Assembly: GCF_001644025.1 (NCBI RefSeq)
Contig: NZ_LUUK01000183.1
Location: 1-64,000 of the forward strand
Reading direction: 5' to 3'
From: Methylomonas koyamae
Lineage (GTDB): Bacteria > Pseudomonadota > Gammaproteobacteria > Methylococcales > Methylomonadaceae
Length of the DNA: 64,000 nucleotides
This document shows positions 49,728 through 58,691 of the stretch, piece after piece. The notes beneath the pieces are model-generated. The model did no database searches. It was given only the letters and a program-made list of their open reading frames with translations, and was not told where the DNA came from. Within the stretch, counting starts at the first letter, position 1; every line of letters starts with the position of its first letter. A program made the translations under genes and the position numbers.

Positions 49728-50657
49728 ATGCCCGGACCGAATTTTAGAGACTACCGCTGGTGGCTGTTAGTGCTGGCGCTATTGATGACCGTGCTGGCCG
49801 CGACGGGCCCGACTCGACAACGGCAGCGTCCGCTATACCAGTTGATCTTCGTCGTGGATATTACCCGCAGCATGAATACCGAAGATTATGTGCGGGAAGG
49901 GCGAGCCGTCAGCCGGCTGGACTTTGTCAAACACAGTCTGCGCGAGCAACTGCTGGCGTTGCCGTGCCAATCGCGCGTCGGTTTGGGGATATTCACCGAA
50001 CGCCGATCGGCGCTGTTGTTCGAGCCCATCGAAGTCTGCTCCGGCTTCAACGAAATCGACGCGGCGTTGGCGGCATTGGATTGGCGGATGGCGTGGGCCG
50101 CCGATAGTCGGATCGCCGCCGGCCTGGCCAGGACTTTGGAAGATTTCAAAACACGCGAGGAAACCTTGGTGTTCTTGACCGACGGCCAGGAGGCGCCTCC
50201 GCCCAACGCGCGCTACCAGCCCGATCTCGGCGAGTTTCGCGGTCAAGTGCAAGGCGTGATTATCGGCGTCGGCGGCGATAACCCCGCGCCGATTCCCAAA
50301 TTCGATGCCAACGGCCAGCGCCTGGGTTTTTACAAACCCGAAGATGTCCCGCATCGCTCGACCTTCGGCGAATCCGATCTTAACCCGGAAAAAATTCAAG
50401 GCTATGACGCTCGCAATGCGCCGTTCGGTAGCCAAGCGGTGATCGGCGACGAGCATTTGAGCCGCCTCCACGAAGATTATCTGAGACGCTTGGCCGCCGA
50501 GGCTGGATTGAGCTATCAACGTCTGACCGATCCCGGTAGTTTGCGGCTGGCCTTGCAACAAGCGGCATTCGCCAAATCCGGTGTCGTTTCCGAAGATGTT
50601 GCCTGGCAATACGCCGGTCTGGCGCTGTTGGCGCTGGTGGGCGTTTTCGTAAAATAG
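49728..50657 (+). CDS. mxaL: MxaL, VWA-domain accessory protein
   Basis: 309 residues. N-terminal membrane helix (10-27), VWA domain with Asp44-Ile-Thr-Arg-Ser48 (a Thr variant of the MIDAS motif), and a C-terminal helix (290-309). The last mxa gene here; mxaD, present in some operons, does not follow. Gap to mxaK is 65 bp. Confidence 0.9.
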   Translation: MPGPNFRDYRWWLLVLALLMTVLAATGPTRQRQRPLYQLIFVVDITRSMNTEDYVREGRAVSRLDFVKHSLREQLLALPCQSRVGLGIFTERRSALLFEPIEVCSGFNEIDAALAALDWRMAWAADSRIAAGLARTLEDFKTREETLVFLTDGQEAPPPNARYQPDLGEFRGQVQGVIIGVGGDNPAPIPKFDANGQRLGFYKPEDVPHRSTFGESDLNPEKIQGYDARNAPFGSQAVIGDEHLSRLHEDYLRRLAAEAGLSYQRLTDPGSLRLALQQAAFAKSGVVSEDVAWQYAGLALLALVGVFVK

Positions 50658-50667
50658 GTCGGGTAAA

Positions 50668-50902
50668 TATCGGTGACCCAAGCAAAAACTGCCTTGTCGT
50701 CGAATTGTACAGAATTGGGATTGTATCGTTTCCCGATCACGGCGAGGACGCCGAAGAGTTGAGTTCGCTGGCTGACGGGGTAAGGTATGCCGTCAAGAAA
50801 TCCGGTAAGACCGCCTTTGCCTTTTATGCGCCGGACACGGCGCACCCGTCGTACCAGCGACTTAGTTCGGCGGCGGCAGAACGTAGCGAAATGTTAGATT
50901 AA
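50668..50902 (+). pseudogene. C-terminal relic of a GGDEF domain
   Basis: One frame reads Arg-Ile-Gly-Ile-Val-Ser-Phe-Pro-Asp-His-Gly-Glu-Asp-Ala-Glu-Glu-Leu, then Leu-Ala-Asp-Gly-Val-Arg-Tyr-Ala-Val-Lys-Lys-Ser-Gly-Lys and Phe-Ala-Phe-Tyr: the end of a diguanylate cyclase domain (compare GIS.FP..G.DA..L...AD.AMY.AK..GR). The catalytic GGDEF part is absent, and the frame is open upstream only into mxaL. It overlaps the end of alkB on the other strand by 41 bp. Confidence 0.6.
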
Positions 50903-51437
50903 TCCTGGGATCGGCGACTTCCGGTGCCGGCGGGACGCTGTGCCGCCAATCGTGTTGAAAGGATGGTCGCATCGTCAGTAGCGTGCCTGCGTTTAGTCGG
51001 GTGCTGCCTTGTTCCCCGCTTCGCTTGTGGCGGTAGGCGAAGGTACGGGGGGCGCCCAAACTCAGCGAAGCGATCAACGGTTCGTCTCCCATTTCGCGTT
51101 CGTTGTCCGAATGCCAGCCGACGTAGTCGTTGCCGTCGCGGTAGAGATTCACCAGTACCGCGTTGAATTTCGCGTTCAAACGGCACTCGATAGCGGCTCT
51201 TAGTTCGGACAACAACGGGGTCCAGGGCCGGGCGACCAGCAGATTGTTGCTGTAACTGTAACGAATGCCGGGGTCGGCATGCCAAGTTTGCTGTCTCGGC
51301 AGTTCGAACCAGCGTTCACCGACTTGGTAACGGTTGTTTGGCCAATCCTGTTCGTCGAGCAAGCGTTCGAGGAGTTGCCGACAGTCGGCTTGGTTGTAAA
51401 ATCCCTCGATTAACTCAAGTTCGGGAACGGCGCTCAT
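50862..51437 (-). CDS. AlkB-like 2-oxoglutarate/Fe(II) dioxygenase
   Basis: 191 residues. Iron ligands His109-Ser-Asp111 and His166; the family's Arg-Ile-Asn-Leu-Thr-Phe-Arg (178-184) binds 2-oxoglutarate. Substrate-side Ser-Tyr-Ser-Asn-Asn-Leu. AlkB enzymes remove alkyl groups from nucleic-acid bases, using O2. It begins inside the last codons of the hemerythrin gene (ATGA), so they are translated together. Length matches ALKBH2/3-like bacterial proteins. Confidence 0.92.
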   Translation of the reverse strand: MSAVPELELIEGFYNQADCRQLLERLLDEQDWPNNRYQVGERWFELPRQQTWHADPGIRYSYSNNLLVARPWTPLLSELRAAIECRLNAKFNAVLVNLYRDGNDYVGWHSDNEREMGDEPLIASLSLGAPRTFAYRHKRSGEQGSTRLNAGTLLTMRPSFQHDWRHSVPPAPEVADPRINLTFRYVLPPPN

Positions 51438-51850
51438 GCGGCGTTGGTGTCTCCGGCGCGCGCGTTCGCTTGATGGATATGGGCGGCCAACGCGCTATCC
51501 ATCGTCGCGACATGTAATTTGAACCATTGCGGCAGCCTGTCTTTGACGAAGGCGCGCCCGAACGGAATCAGGCCTTTGTCGATGCGCGACTGAAATTGTT
51601 TGAATTCGGCCAAAACGCGCTGGTGTTCGCCTTTGTGTTCGGTTTCCGCCGGGAAGGCGAAGGTTTGCATCAATTGGTTTTCCAGCTCGAAGTGCTGTTC
51701 GGTATGGTGATAGAGTTCGCGGAACAGGGCGGGAAATTCGTTATTGTCCGCGCTATCCAACTGATTTACCAACGCGATGAAGGATTGATGGTCGTGATCG
51801 ATCGCGTCGTATCCGACCGGGGCCGTTTCGGCCGCCGAAAGTAAGGTCAT
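51434..51850 (-). CDS. Bacteriohemerythrin
   Basis: 138 residues in a four-helix bundle. Di-iron ligands are recognisable: His21 in Asp-His-Asp-His, the His-Thr-Glu-Gln-His-Phe-Glu-Leu-Glu segment, His-Lys-Gly-Glu-His and the final His-Val-Ala-Thr-Met-Asp. Carries O2; in methanotrophs such proteins are linked with oxygen supply to methane oxidation. ATG at 51850 with GGA five bases upstream; a GTG at 51859 is possible. Directly coupled to alkB. Confidence 0.92.
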   Translation of the reverse strand: MTLLSAAETAPVGYDAIDHDHQSFIALVNQLDSADNNEFPALFRELYHHTEQHFELENQLMQTFAFPAETEHKGEHQRVLAEFKQFQSRIDKGLIPFGRAFVKDRLPQWFKLHVATMDSALAAHIHQANARAGDTNAA

Positions 51851-52009
51851 GTCGTCCACCCAAACGATAGTTGATGTTTACGGAACGGATTTCTTATCGA
51901 GATTTTTAAGCAGATTTTATGCCCGACACATGAGGTGTCGTCGGCGTGACCCGACCAAGGGGTGGCAGCGGCGCCGGGCGCCAAACTGCCACATCAAGGT
52001 CGATCAATA

Positions 52010-52372
52010 TTAGCCTTTGCCGGGTAACATACCGACCGTGCCGGGTTTGATACGTTTACAACTGACGACAATGTCTTCCTGGTGACAGCGTTTTAAATCG
52101 GCTTGGTTTCCGCAACTGTCGCAAACGGTGTTACCCGCGGTTTTGATTTCTTCGACGTGCCAACCGTAACCTTGGGTTTGGCAGAACTTCTTGCTGAAGC
52201 GTTCGATGTTATAGGGTTTGGCCGCGGCGTCGCGCGCCTTGGGTTCGGCGTCGCAATGCGCCGGTGCCAGACTATTGGCCATCAGGTCGCGATAAATATA
52301 TTCGGTGGCTTGCAGCGGTGTGTTGATCAACATGGTCAGCAGCAAACTTAACATAAACGGAAATTTGCGCAT
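52010..52372 (-). CDS. Small secreted Cys-rich protein
   Basis: 120 residues: signal peptide to about residue 23 (Leu-Gln-Ala-Thr) and a mature chain with six Cys, including Cys-Asp-Ser-Cys, enough for three disulfides or a metal site. No known family recognised. Starts two bases after the upstream small membrane-protein gene ends, so the two are co-expressed. Confidence 0.6.
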   Translation of the reverse strand: MRKFPFMLSLLLTMLINTPLQATEYIYRDLMANSLAPAHCDAEPKARDAAAKPYNIERFSKKFCQTQGYGWHVEEIKTAGNTVCDSCGNQADLKRCHQEDIVVSCKRIKPGTVGMLPGKG

Positions 52373-52374
52373 GT

Positions 52375-52560
52375 TCAGTCCTCCCGGTTGGCGATGACGC
52401 GGATATTCATTAAACGGTGTTCCTCGTTGATTTGGTCCTTGATGGGGGCGAATTTTTCGTTTTCGTTCAGCTTGACCGCCAATATCGCGCCGACGACCAC
52501 GACGACCGTCACGACAACATACAGTACGAAATGATCTTTCTCTTGGTGTACTTCACTCAT
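52375..52560 (-). CDS. Small single-span membrane protein
   Basis: 61 residues: a short charged N-terminus, a Val-rich helix (about 12-32) and a polar helical tail with Glu, Asn and Lys. AGGT-type ribosome-binding site (GAGGTAAACC) precedes the ATG. Probably an envelope partner of the following Cys-rich protein. Unknown family. Confidence 0.6.
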   Translation of the reverse strand: MSEVHQEKDHFVLYVVVTVVVVVGAILAVKLNENEKFAPIKDQINEEHRLMNIRVIANRED

Positions 52561-53001
52561 GGTTTACCTCTTATTTTCGGCGATGGCCGAAGTCGGGTCT
52601 AGTAAGAATGGAAGCCGGTATTGTCGGCCAACTTCGGCCGGGAACTCGATTTCCGGTTTCGCTACCGGCGGACGCCGGACAAGAGGAATAGGCCGGATGG
52701 TTGGTGGATCTGTGCCGGAAGGTCGGGCGCGGCCGAGGGCAAGAGCCGCGCGCAACCAACAATTCAAAAACCGCGTGATCGGCGTCCGTTATTGGTAGCG
52801 AATCGAAACAATATAACAAGCGGCCGGGCTTGTCAAACAAATATCGTTTCAATATTAATAATGGGCGTCGTCGCTTCGGGGCGTGCGATCCAAGGACGAA
52901 GAATAGGCCGCTGATTCAGGACGACCAGAGGGCCTGCGACCGGCCGGTCAACGGCTGGTGGTTAGCCGAATCATGTTTTGGGCCGTGAGTGTAAACCGCG
53001 A
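52561..53001. other. Intergenic region, no supported gene
   Basis: Frames present on both strands have no ribosome-binding site and shadow each other. An AT-rich patch near 52800-52865 may contain the leftward promoter of the small-protein pair. Nothing else recognised. Confidence 0.4.
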
Positions 53002-53547
53002 TCACTCCGGGGTGGCTTTGCGGTCCAGATAACTGTCCTTGAGTTTGACGTAGTGCGACGCGGAGTAGGCCAAAAAGATCTTCTCGTCGTCGGTTAGCGC
53101 GCGAGCGGCCTTGGCGGGTACGCCGATGTACAGATATCCGCCTTCCAATTTTTTACCCGGCGGCACTAGCGCGCCGGCACCCAGCATGCTGTAGTCGCCG
53201 AGCACCGCCCCGTCCATGATGATGGCGCCAATGCCGATCAGGCAATAATTGCCTATCGTGCACCCGTGAATAACGGCGCGATGACCGATCGTGACGGACT
53301 CGCCTATCCTTAGGGGATAGCCGCTCGGCGAATAGTCGCCAGCGTGCGACACGTGCAAGATGGAGCCGTCTTGAACATTGCTGGCATTACCGATGCAAAT
53401 TTTCTCCACGTCGCCGCGCAAGACTGCGGTTGGCCAGACCGAAACGTCGTCGCCCAATTCTACGCTACCGATGACGACGGCGGTTTCGTCGATCAGGACA
53501 CGCTCGCCGAGCTTGGGTTTGCTGGATTGATAGGTTCTGATTGCCAC
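53002..53547 (-). CDS. Gamma-carbonic-anhydrase-like hexapeptide protein (YrdA type)
   Basis: 181 residues of left-handed beta-helix hexapeptide repeats (Ile-Gly-Ser-Val-Glu-Leu-Gly-Asp-Asp-Val-Ser-Val-Trp-Pro) with metal-ligand His candidates in Ile-Leu-His-Val-Ser-His and Ile-Gly-His-Arg-Ala-Val-Ile-His-Gly. Gln and Asp in Asn-Val-Gln-Asp-Gly-Ser also fit the gamma-CA fold. Many family members are not proven carbonic anhydrases. Single gene. Confidence 0.9.
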   Translation of the reverse strand: MAIRTYQSSKPKLGERVLIDETAVVIGSVELGDDVSVWPTAVLRGDVEKICIGNASNVQDGSILHVSHAGDYSPSGYPLRIGESVTIGHRAVIHGCTIGNYCLIGIGAIIMDGAVLGDYSMLGAGALVPPGKKLEGGYLYIGVPAKAARALTDDEKIFLAYSASHYVKLKDSYLDRKATPE

Positions 53548-53701
53548 GTGAACTCCTGTTCTTTGCCATAATTGCCAAAATGTTACGCAATTGCACGATG
53601 CCGCGCCAGTACTGAAAAGAAGCTTGGTGGGCGTGGAACTTTATTTTCAAAAGTGGCGGCATGGTCGATGACGTCGGAGCGGACTTTATAGGGAACCGAA
53701 A

Positions 53702-54349
53702 ATGGCGAAATGTAGCGCGTGTTCCGCGCCGTTGGCGGCGAATAGTCAGATTTGCCGGTATTGCGGTGTGCGCAATGATATCGATCTATCGGGCAAGTAT
53801 GATTTCAGCCCGATTGGGACTCAGACCTCGAGAATTTGTCCGGTGTGCGACACCCCGTTGCAAACCGTGGCACTGAAAGGCGAACAGGTTTTGCATATCG
53901 AACGTTGCGAGACTTGTTATGGCTTGTTTTTCGATCCTGGGGAAATCGAAACTTTGTTGGTGCGGACGGCCGGATCGACATTGGCTGTCGATCGGGCTTG
54001 GTTGGACGGCATTAACCGCGAGCGCTATTCGGCGGACGCGCGCGTCCGTTACTTAAAGTGTCCGGTATGCCGAGTGTTGATGAACCGGGTACTGTACGGT
54101 TACCGTAGCGGCGTGGTAGTGGATCGTTGCGCGAGTCACGGCGTATGGCTGGACGGCGGTCAAATCAGTCATTTGCTGGAGTGGCAGCGGGCGGGAGGTC
54201 GAATGTTGGCGAAAAAGCGTCCGGTGGCCAAGCGGCAATCCGCCGCCAATGCTAAATCGGCAACACTTTCTACCATGAAAGCGGCGCGTGATGGCGACTC
54301 ACGCGATTGGTTGGCGGTCGCCGAATTGTTGGCGAATTTGTTGTCTTAA
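53702..54349 (+). CDS. Zinc-ribbon protein (zf-TFIIB type)
   Basis: 215 residues. Cys-Ser-Ala-Cys...Cys-Arg-Tyr-Cys at the N-terminus, then two zf-TFIIB-like modules: Cys-Pro-Val-Cys...Glu-Arg-Cys-Glu-Thr-Cys-Tyr-Gly-Leu-Phe-Phe-Asp and Cys-Pro-Val-Cys...Val-Asp-Arg-Cys-Ala-Ser-His-Gly-Val-Trp-Leu-Asp-Gly-Gly. The last lacks one Cys (His in place). C-terminal tail basic, then a short helix. Probably a nucleic-acid or protein-binding factor. It converges with the next gene, overlapping four bases. Confidence 0.8.
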   Translation: MAKCSACSAPLAANSQICRYCGVRNDIDLSGKYDFSPIGTQTSRICPVCDTPLQTVALKGEQVLHIERCETCYGLFFDPGEIETLLVRTAGSTLAVDRAWLDGINRERYSADARVRYLKCPVCRVLMNRVLYGYRSGVVVDRCASHGVWLDGGQISHLLEWQRAGGRMLAKKRPVAKRQSAANAKSATLSTMKAARDGDSRDWLAVAELLANLLS

Positions 54350-56430
54350 GCGGCCGACGGTGTGGTCGGAGCGGGATTCCAGTACGGATCCGCTTTCAAA
54401 TGAATCGCCAGCTGCGCTTGCAGGCGGGCATAAATCTCGGGAAATTCCGACGCTACATCCCGATAGGCGTCGGTTTCCAAATCGTAGAGTTGGTACACCG
54501 GGCCGCGGTGGGTCGCGATGCAAATCAATTTCCAGCGCTCGTCTTGTATCGAACGGCTCTTCGCTTGGATAACGGTTGGATAATACTTGGCGTTGATGAC
54601 CAATGTGCCGGCTTGCTGGTCGGGGATGTCCAACAATTCGACGATGTTGGGGTAAAGGATTTGCTCGGGATGCAGGCCCGGCACCTTGCCGAGCCAAATT
54701 CCGGTTTCCTGATAGGCGTATAGATTGGGCGATCGGTTTTCAAGAATGTAGGGCATCAGGTTGGTGCCCGGCAAATGCTCCGGAACGTCCAGCTTCAACC
54801 AGCCAAGCAATGTCGGCATCACATCCACGGCGCGGCAAACCGGCTCGAACTTGACGCCTTTCGGCATGCCGGGGCCTTTCATGACCAGCGGGATGCGGCC
54901 GCTTGGATCCTTGCCTAACAGCGTGTTGCCTTGCCCCCAACAGCCGGTCTCGAAAAAATCGGCGCCGTGGTCGCTGTAAATCACAATCAGCGTGTTTTCG
55001 GACAAACCCGATTGTTCGATAAAATCAACGATTTTGCCGACCTCGTCGTCGAATTGTCTGACGCAGCTGTCGTAGAGATTGATGATCTGCGGTACGTCGA
55101 AATAATCCGAACCTCTCTGCTGTTTATCGACGATTTCGCAAGGCGTGGCGAGTTTGGTCATGATGAATTTCGACTCGCCTCGGTAATTCTCAGGTGTGAA
55201 TAACTTGTAATAGGGGTAATCGCAGGTAAACGGAACGTGCGTGGTCGAGGTAAACAGATTCAGAAAAAACGGGCGCTCCTCTCGCGCCGCCGACGCAATA
55301 AATTGGCGGCATTCCCGGCCTAGCTTACCGGTCAGCGGCATACCAGCCAGATAATACAACTCTGGCAGGTACTTTTTTCCCAGTGAATTGTTGGTAAACA
55401 ACGATAAAAAACCGCGAATGACGGACGGTCCTTGTCTGAACAACAACTTGAGATTCCACTGATCTTCGGGCAACGATACGGTTTCGAATCCGAAGTCTAT
55501 TTTCCCGAAGTCCGCGCCGGCCCAGTCGGAAACCGCTAGGGTCGAATAGCCTTGGGCTTTTAAGCACTGCACTAAACTTGGATGAGGTAGCCGGCATTCC
55601 TCCGCGGACGGGTAGTTGTCGCGAATGCCATGTTGGTAGGGCCATAAACCCGAAAACAACGACGCGACACTGGGCGCCGTTCTAGCCACCGGGGTTATAC
55701 AGTTTCCAAGTAACACGCCGTCGGCGCACAACTTGTCGATATTCGGTGTCAGATTTCTGCGATAGCGATAAGCGCCAAGGCGGTCGCAACGCAAGGTGTC
55801 GGCACCGATCATGACAATGTTCGGGAAGGACGGTGATTTTGGTTTGGATTCGAGCGGCGCGGGTTCCTTGACCCTAATACTGATCGCTAACCAACCGTAT
55901 ATAAGGTTGATCGCGAAAATATAAACGGTTTCCGGAAGAGCCGCTGAAAACAAGCTCAAGCCTGATATTGTCACCCAAACGAAGATGCCAGCGAATTTGA
56001 TTGATTTCAATATTGCAGGCGTCAATGCGTCGTGCAGTCCATATAGCCTGGAAAAACGATACTGAAACGATAATTGAATCGCGCCTGGAGAAAATAATAA
56101 TTGGTAACAAAAGAAATATCCAATCACAAGAGCACTCGAGCATAAGCCGAAAAAAAATGCTGTCGAGGTTTTGAATTCGATATTCAATAGTAGAGCGCAA
56201 CTTTGCCAGAATATAGGACCCGGCAACGCCGTCAATAGAAATATCACGTAACACCAAAGGGCTAAGCGAAGACCGGCATAAACCATGTGCCAGCGAAATT
56301 TCCGTTCAACTTCCTCCGGAATTCCAGGGCCGGTTCGCGAATAGTTGTGCCAGGTTTGGCTGATTAAAGCGACCATGCCAAATAACGAGGAAAGGCAAGC
56401 GGAGTAGAGGAGCTGGGCGACAGTTTCCAT
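54346..56430 (-). CDS. Membrane sulfatase-fold transferase with Thr in place of formylglycine Cys
   Basis: 694 residues. Four or five N-terminal membrane helices (to about 185), then an alkaline-phosphatase/sulfatase domain: metal Asp211 in Ile-Gly-Ala-Asp-Thr-Leu-Arg, Thr251-Ala-Pro-Ser-Val where sulfatases have Cys-x-Pro-Ser-Arg, and Tyr-Ser-Asp-His-Gly-Ala-Asp-Phe-Phe-Glu. Thr is the nucleophile in phosphoethanolamine and phosphoglycerol transferases, so this is more likely to transfer a phospho-group onto a glycan or lipid than to cleave sulfate. Precedes the glycan cluster on the same strand. AT content rises through its upstream half. Confidence 0.75.
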   Translation of the reverse strand: METVAQLLYSACLSSLFGMVALISQTWHNYSRTGPGIPEEVERKFRWHMVYAGLRLALWCYVIFLLTALPGPIFWQSCALLLNIEFKTSTAFFFGLCSSALVIGYFFCYQLLFSPGAIQLSFQYRFSRLYGLHDALTPAILKSIKFAGIFVWVTISGLSLFSAALPETVYIFAINLIYGWLAISIRVKEPAPLESKPKSPSFPNIVMIGADTLRCDRLGAYRYRRNLTPNIDKLCADGVLLGNCITPVARTAPSVASLFSGLWPYQHGIRDNYPSAEECRLPHPSLVQCLKAQGYSTLAVSDWAGADFGKIDFGFETVSLPEDQWNLKLLFRQGPSVIRGFLSLFTNNSLGKKYLPELYYLAGMPLTGKLGRECRQFIASAAREERPFFLNLFTSTTHVPFTCDYPYYKLFTPENYRGESKFIMTKLATPCEIVDKQQRGSDYFDVPQIINLYDSCVRQFDDEVGKIVDFIEQSGLSENTLIVIYSDHGADFFETGCWGQGNTLLGKDPSGRIPLVMKGPGMPKGVKFEPVCRAVDVMPTLLGWLKLDVPEHLPGTNLMPYILENRSPNLYAYQETGIWLGKVPGLHPEQILYPNIVELLDIPDQQAGTLVINAKYYPTVIQAKSRSIQDERWKLICIATHRGPVYQLYDLETDAYRDVASEFPEIYARLQAQLAIHLKADPYWNPAPTTPSAA

Positions 56431-56456
56431 TAAAATGCGCTACGGCCGAGTTAAAT

Positions 56457-57719
56457 TTAGTAAGCGGGGATTCGTTTATGTTTCTTAAGCCCCGAATTGG
56501 TCGCGGATATTTGCGCCAGCTCCTCCAGAGCGAATTTTTTGATTAGCACGGCAATGAAAACTAAATGATAAAGTAAATCCCAATACGACAAGCCTAAAAA
56601 TAAAGTTCCGATCATATAGCAGATCAGAGATGCCCTAAGCATCAGACAGTAATATCCGACCCATTCCAGTTCCGGGATGCCTTTGGTTTTTCGCATGAGC
56701 AGCGTTAGGTTGACTAACGAGCCAGCCAACAGCGAGAACCACAAGCCAAACGCCACAAAACCGTGCTCGGCTAGGATTTCCACGTAAGAACTGTGCCAAT
56801 CGCGTAAGGTCACGAACTTCCACCCTTCAAAACCGCAACCGGTAAACGGATGACTTACCGCATAATTCCAGCCGTCGGTCCAGGCAACGATGCGGCCCAT
56901 AGCCGATTGATCTTCTTCATAGCTTTCCATGGTATGCATGCGTCCGAACCATTCATCCGGTAAATAATCCTTAACGAAAAATACCCCGACGAAAACCAGT
57001 GGAATCGTTAAATATTTCCGTCCTGAGTTTGAAATCAAGATGAACGTCAATGCAATCATTGTCAATAACGCGCCGCGAGACCAAGAGGATAAAGCGGCCG
57101 CGTAAATAACCGGTACCGAAAATAAAGTAACTCTCTTCAATAATTCATTTTTGAGTTCGCGTCGAAAGATTAATAATAATGGAATAACCATTAGCATTGC
57201 TATCGCGAATTGATTGTTGTCTTCGAATTGAGTACCTGGTGGACCGTAAACTCGATGAGAAAACCCTTTGGCTATCGCGAATATTCCTCCTTTGACGGCT
57301 ACAATGCCGATAGAAATACCAATAGTCGATATCAGGTAGTACAATTTAGTTCTTGTGTTGATTAGAGTCAGTGTAAAGTAAAACGGTATATATATTTTTG
57401 TGACAAACCAGAAGCGGGACCAAGCAATATCTTGAAGCGGCGACTGAGTCGTCGTAAACATGAAATACACCCATAATAAGAAGAAGACGGTGACTCTCCA
57501 GTCTTTGGGTATCGGTTGCTTATCTTTGGTGGTAAATGTACTGATTACGACAACCAAAAATAAAATCATGTAAACCGGTAAGGTGCGTACGAAGCCCCAA
57601 GCATAGGCATGAGGATTCATGTAACTGAAAATCGCCAGTGACAAAACGCCCCACCAAGGCCGTTTGATAGCGGCTACAATGCAGCCTGAAAGAAAGATAA
57701 GTACAACGATGTCGCGCAC
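56457..57719 (-). CDS. Putative O-glycosylation ligase, exosortase A system type
   Basis: 420 residues with about ten membrane helices and the Wzy/O-antigen-ligase layout; a large periplasmic loop holds Tyr-Gly-Pro-Pro-Gly-Thr-Gln-Phe-Glu-Asp-Asn-Asn-Gln and His-Ser-Ser-Tyr-Val-Glu-Ile-Leu-Ala-Glu-His-Gly. The opening Met-Arg-Asp-Ile-Val-Val and Tyr-Met-Asn-Pro-His are typical of the ligase linked to exosortase A. It may add glycans to PEP/VPLPA-CTERM proteins or polymerise a surface glycan. Confidence 0.82.
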   Translation of the reverse strand: MRDIVVLIFLSGCIVAAIKRPWWGVLSLAIFSYMNPHAYAWGFVRTLPVYMILFLVVVISTFTTKDKQPIPKDWRVTVFFLLWVYFMFTTTQSPLQDIAWSRFWFVTKIYIPFYFTLTLINTRTKLYYLISTIGISIGIVAVKGGIFAIAKGFSHRVYGPPGTQFEDNNQFAIAMLMVIPLLLIFRRELKNELLKRVTLFSVPVIYAAALSSWSRGALLTMIALTFILISNSGRKYLTIPLVFVGVFFVKDYLPDEWFGRMHTMESYEEDQSAMGRIVAWTDGWNYAVSHPFTGCGFEGWKFVTLRDWHSSYVEILAEHGFVAFGLWFSLLAGSLVNLTLLMRKTKGIPELEWVGYYCLMLRASLICYMIGTLFLGLSYWDLLYHLVFIAVLIKKFALEELAQISATNSGLKKHKRIPAY

Positions 57720-57737
57720 GTGAGGCCTGTGTGTTGA

Positions 57738-58691
57738 TTAGATCCTATAGTCTGGGTTTTCTTTCCATCGACTAAAGTAACCGCATATTTGCCCAAGTGC
57801 ATGTGTGAAATTCATGCATTTCCTTAATTCAAGTTTTTGGTTCTTTAATGCCAAAGTTAGCCACAAAAAAAATAATTTTAATGCCTGACTAAATAGAAAT
57901 AGAGGAACTCCAAAAAAATTGCGTTTATATTTAATTCCGCAATTATAGGCGCTTCTAAAGCCGGAGCTAAAATGTAATTTTAGGAAGTAGCTAGGCTTCA
58001 ACCGCCAAGGTTCGACGGAATGTAGAACCGTCATATCTGGGCGGTAGCGGATTTTCATAGCGGAATTCAGAAGGAGGCCGAACATCATAACATCTTCACC
58101 GCCACCGATTGCTTTTCCCTGCCTGTCGTAACGCTTGTCGAACCGTAGATCTGGATTTTCGCGGAATATTTTCATGTCGTATGCGATATTCGCAGTCCAT
58201 AACGGTGTGTCCTTACTTGTCACCCAAAACGGCGCTTCACCGTAATCAGTGGCGGCGAGAAAGCCAAGTAATTCGTCTCCGAGCCATTTTGGCCGTCGTT
58301 GACCAGTGAAGTCGACCACCACTTTCCCTCCGGCAACTTGAGCACCTTCGTTGCAGATGGCGTCGGTAGCAGCGTATAGCAGTCCGGGTAATGGAATTTC
58401 ATCATCGTCGATAAATACCATTATGTCAGAAGTCATCGCTTCAATTAAACAGCGGTTGCGGGCCGCGACGATGCCTTGTTCGGTTTCGGTAACCCATCGA
58501 AGCGTAGCTCCTGGGTTTGTCGACAATTCGGCTAGTTCGAGTTCGGTGTGGTCGGTACTGTTGTTGTTAACGACTAAAATTTCGTAAGGGATAGGGCATT
58601 CTTGCTCCCGAATAGCATCCACTAATTTTCGAAGCCGATCGGCCCGATTGTAGCTGCACATGGCATAAGTTAGTTTTAGTTTTGGATCCAT
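57738..58691 (-). CDS. Glycosyltransferase family 2
   Basis: 317 residues. GT-A fold: Tyr-Ala-Met-Cys-Ser-Tyr-Asn-Arg-Ala, Glu-Ile-Leu-Val-Val-Asn-Asn-Asn-Ser-Thr-Asp, metal-binding Phe-Ile-Asp-Asp-Asp-Glu and Gly-Gly-Gly-Glu-Asp. A C-terminal hydrophobic part (about 255-285) suggests membrane association. Likely adds a sugar in the surface-glycan pathway. Confidence 0.9.
   Translation of the reverse strand: MDPKLKLTYAMCSYNRADRLRKLVDAIREQECPIPYEILVVNNNSTDHTELELAELSTNPGATLRWVTETEQGIVAARNRCLIEAMTSDIMVFIDDDEIPLPGLLYAATDAICNEGAQVAGGKVVVDFTGQRRPKWLGDELLGFLAATDYGEAPFWVTSKDTPLWTANIAYDMKIFRENPDLRFDKRYDRQGKAIGGGEDVMMFGLLLNSAMKIRYRPDMTVLHSVEPWRLKPSYFLKLHFSSGFRSAYNCGIKYKRNFFGVPLFLFSQALKLFFLWLTLALKNQKLELRKCMNFTHALGQICGYFSRWKENPDYRI

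Noticed and set aside
50658-50860. mxaD after mxaL
   Set aside because: The only coding trace here resembles the end of a GGDEF domain, not MxaD.
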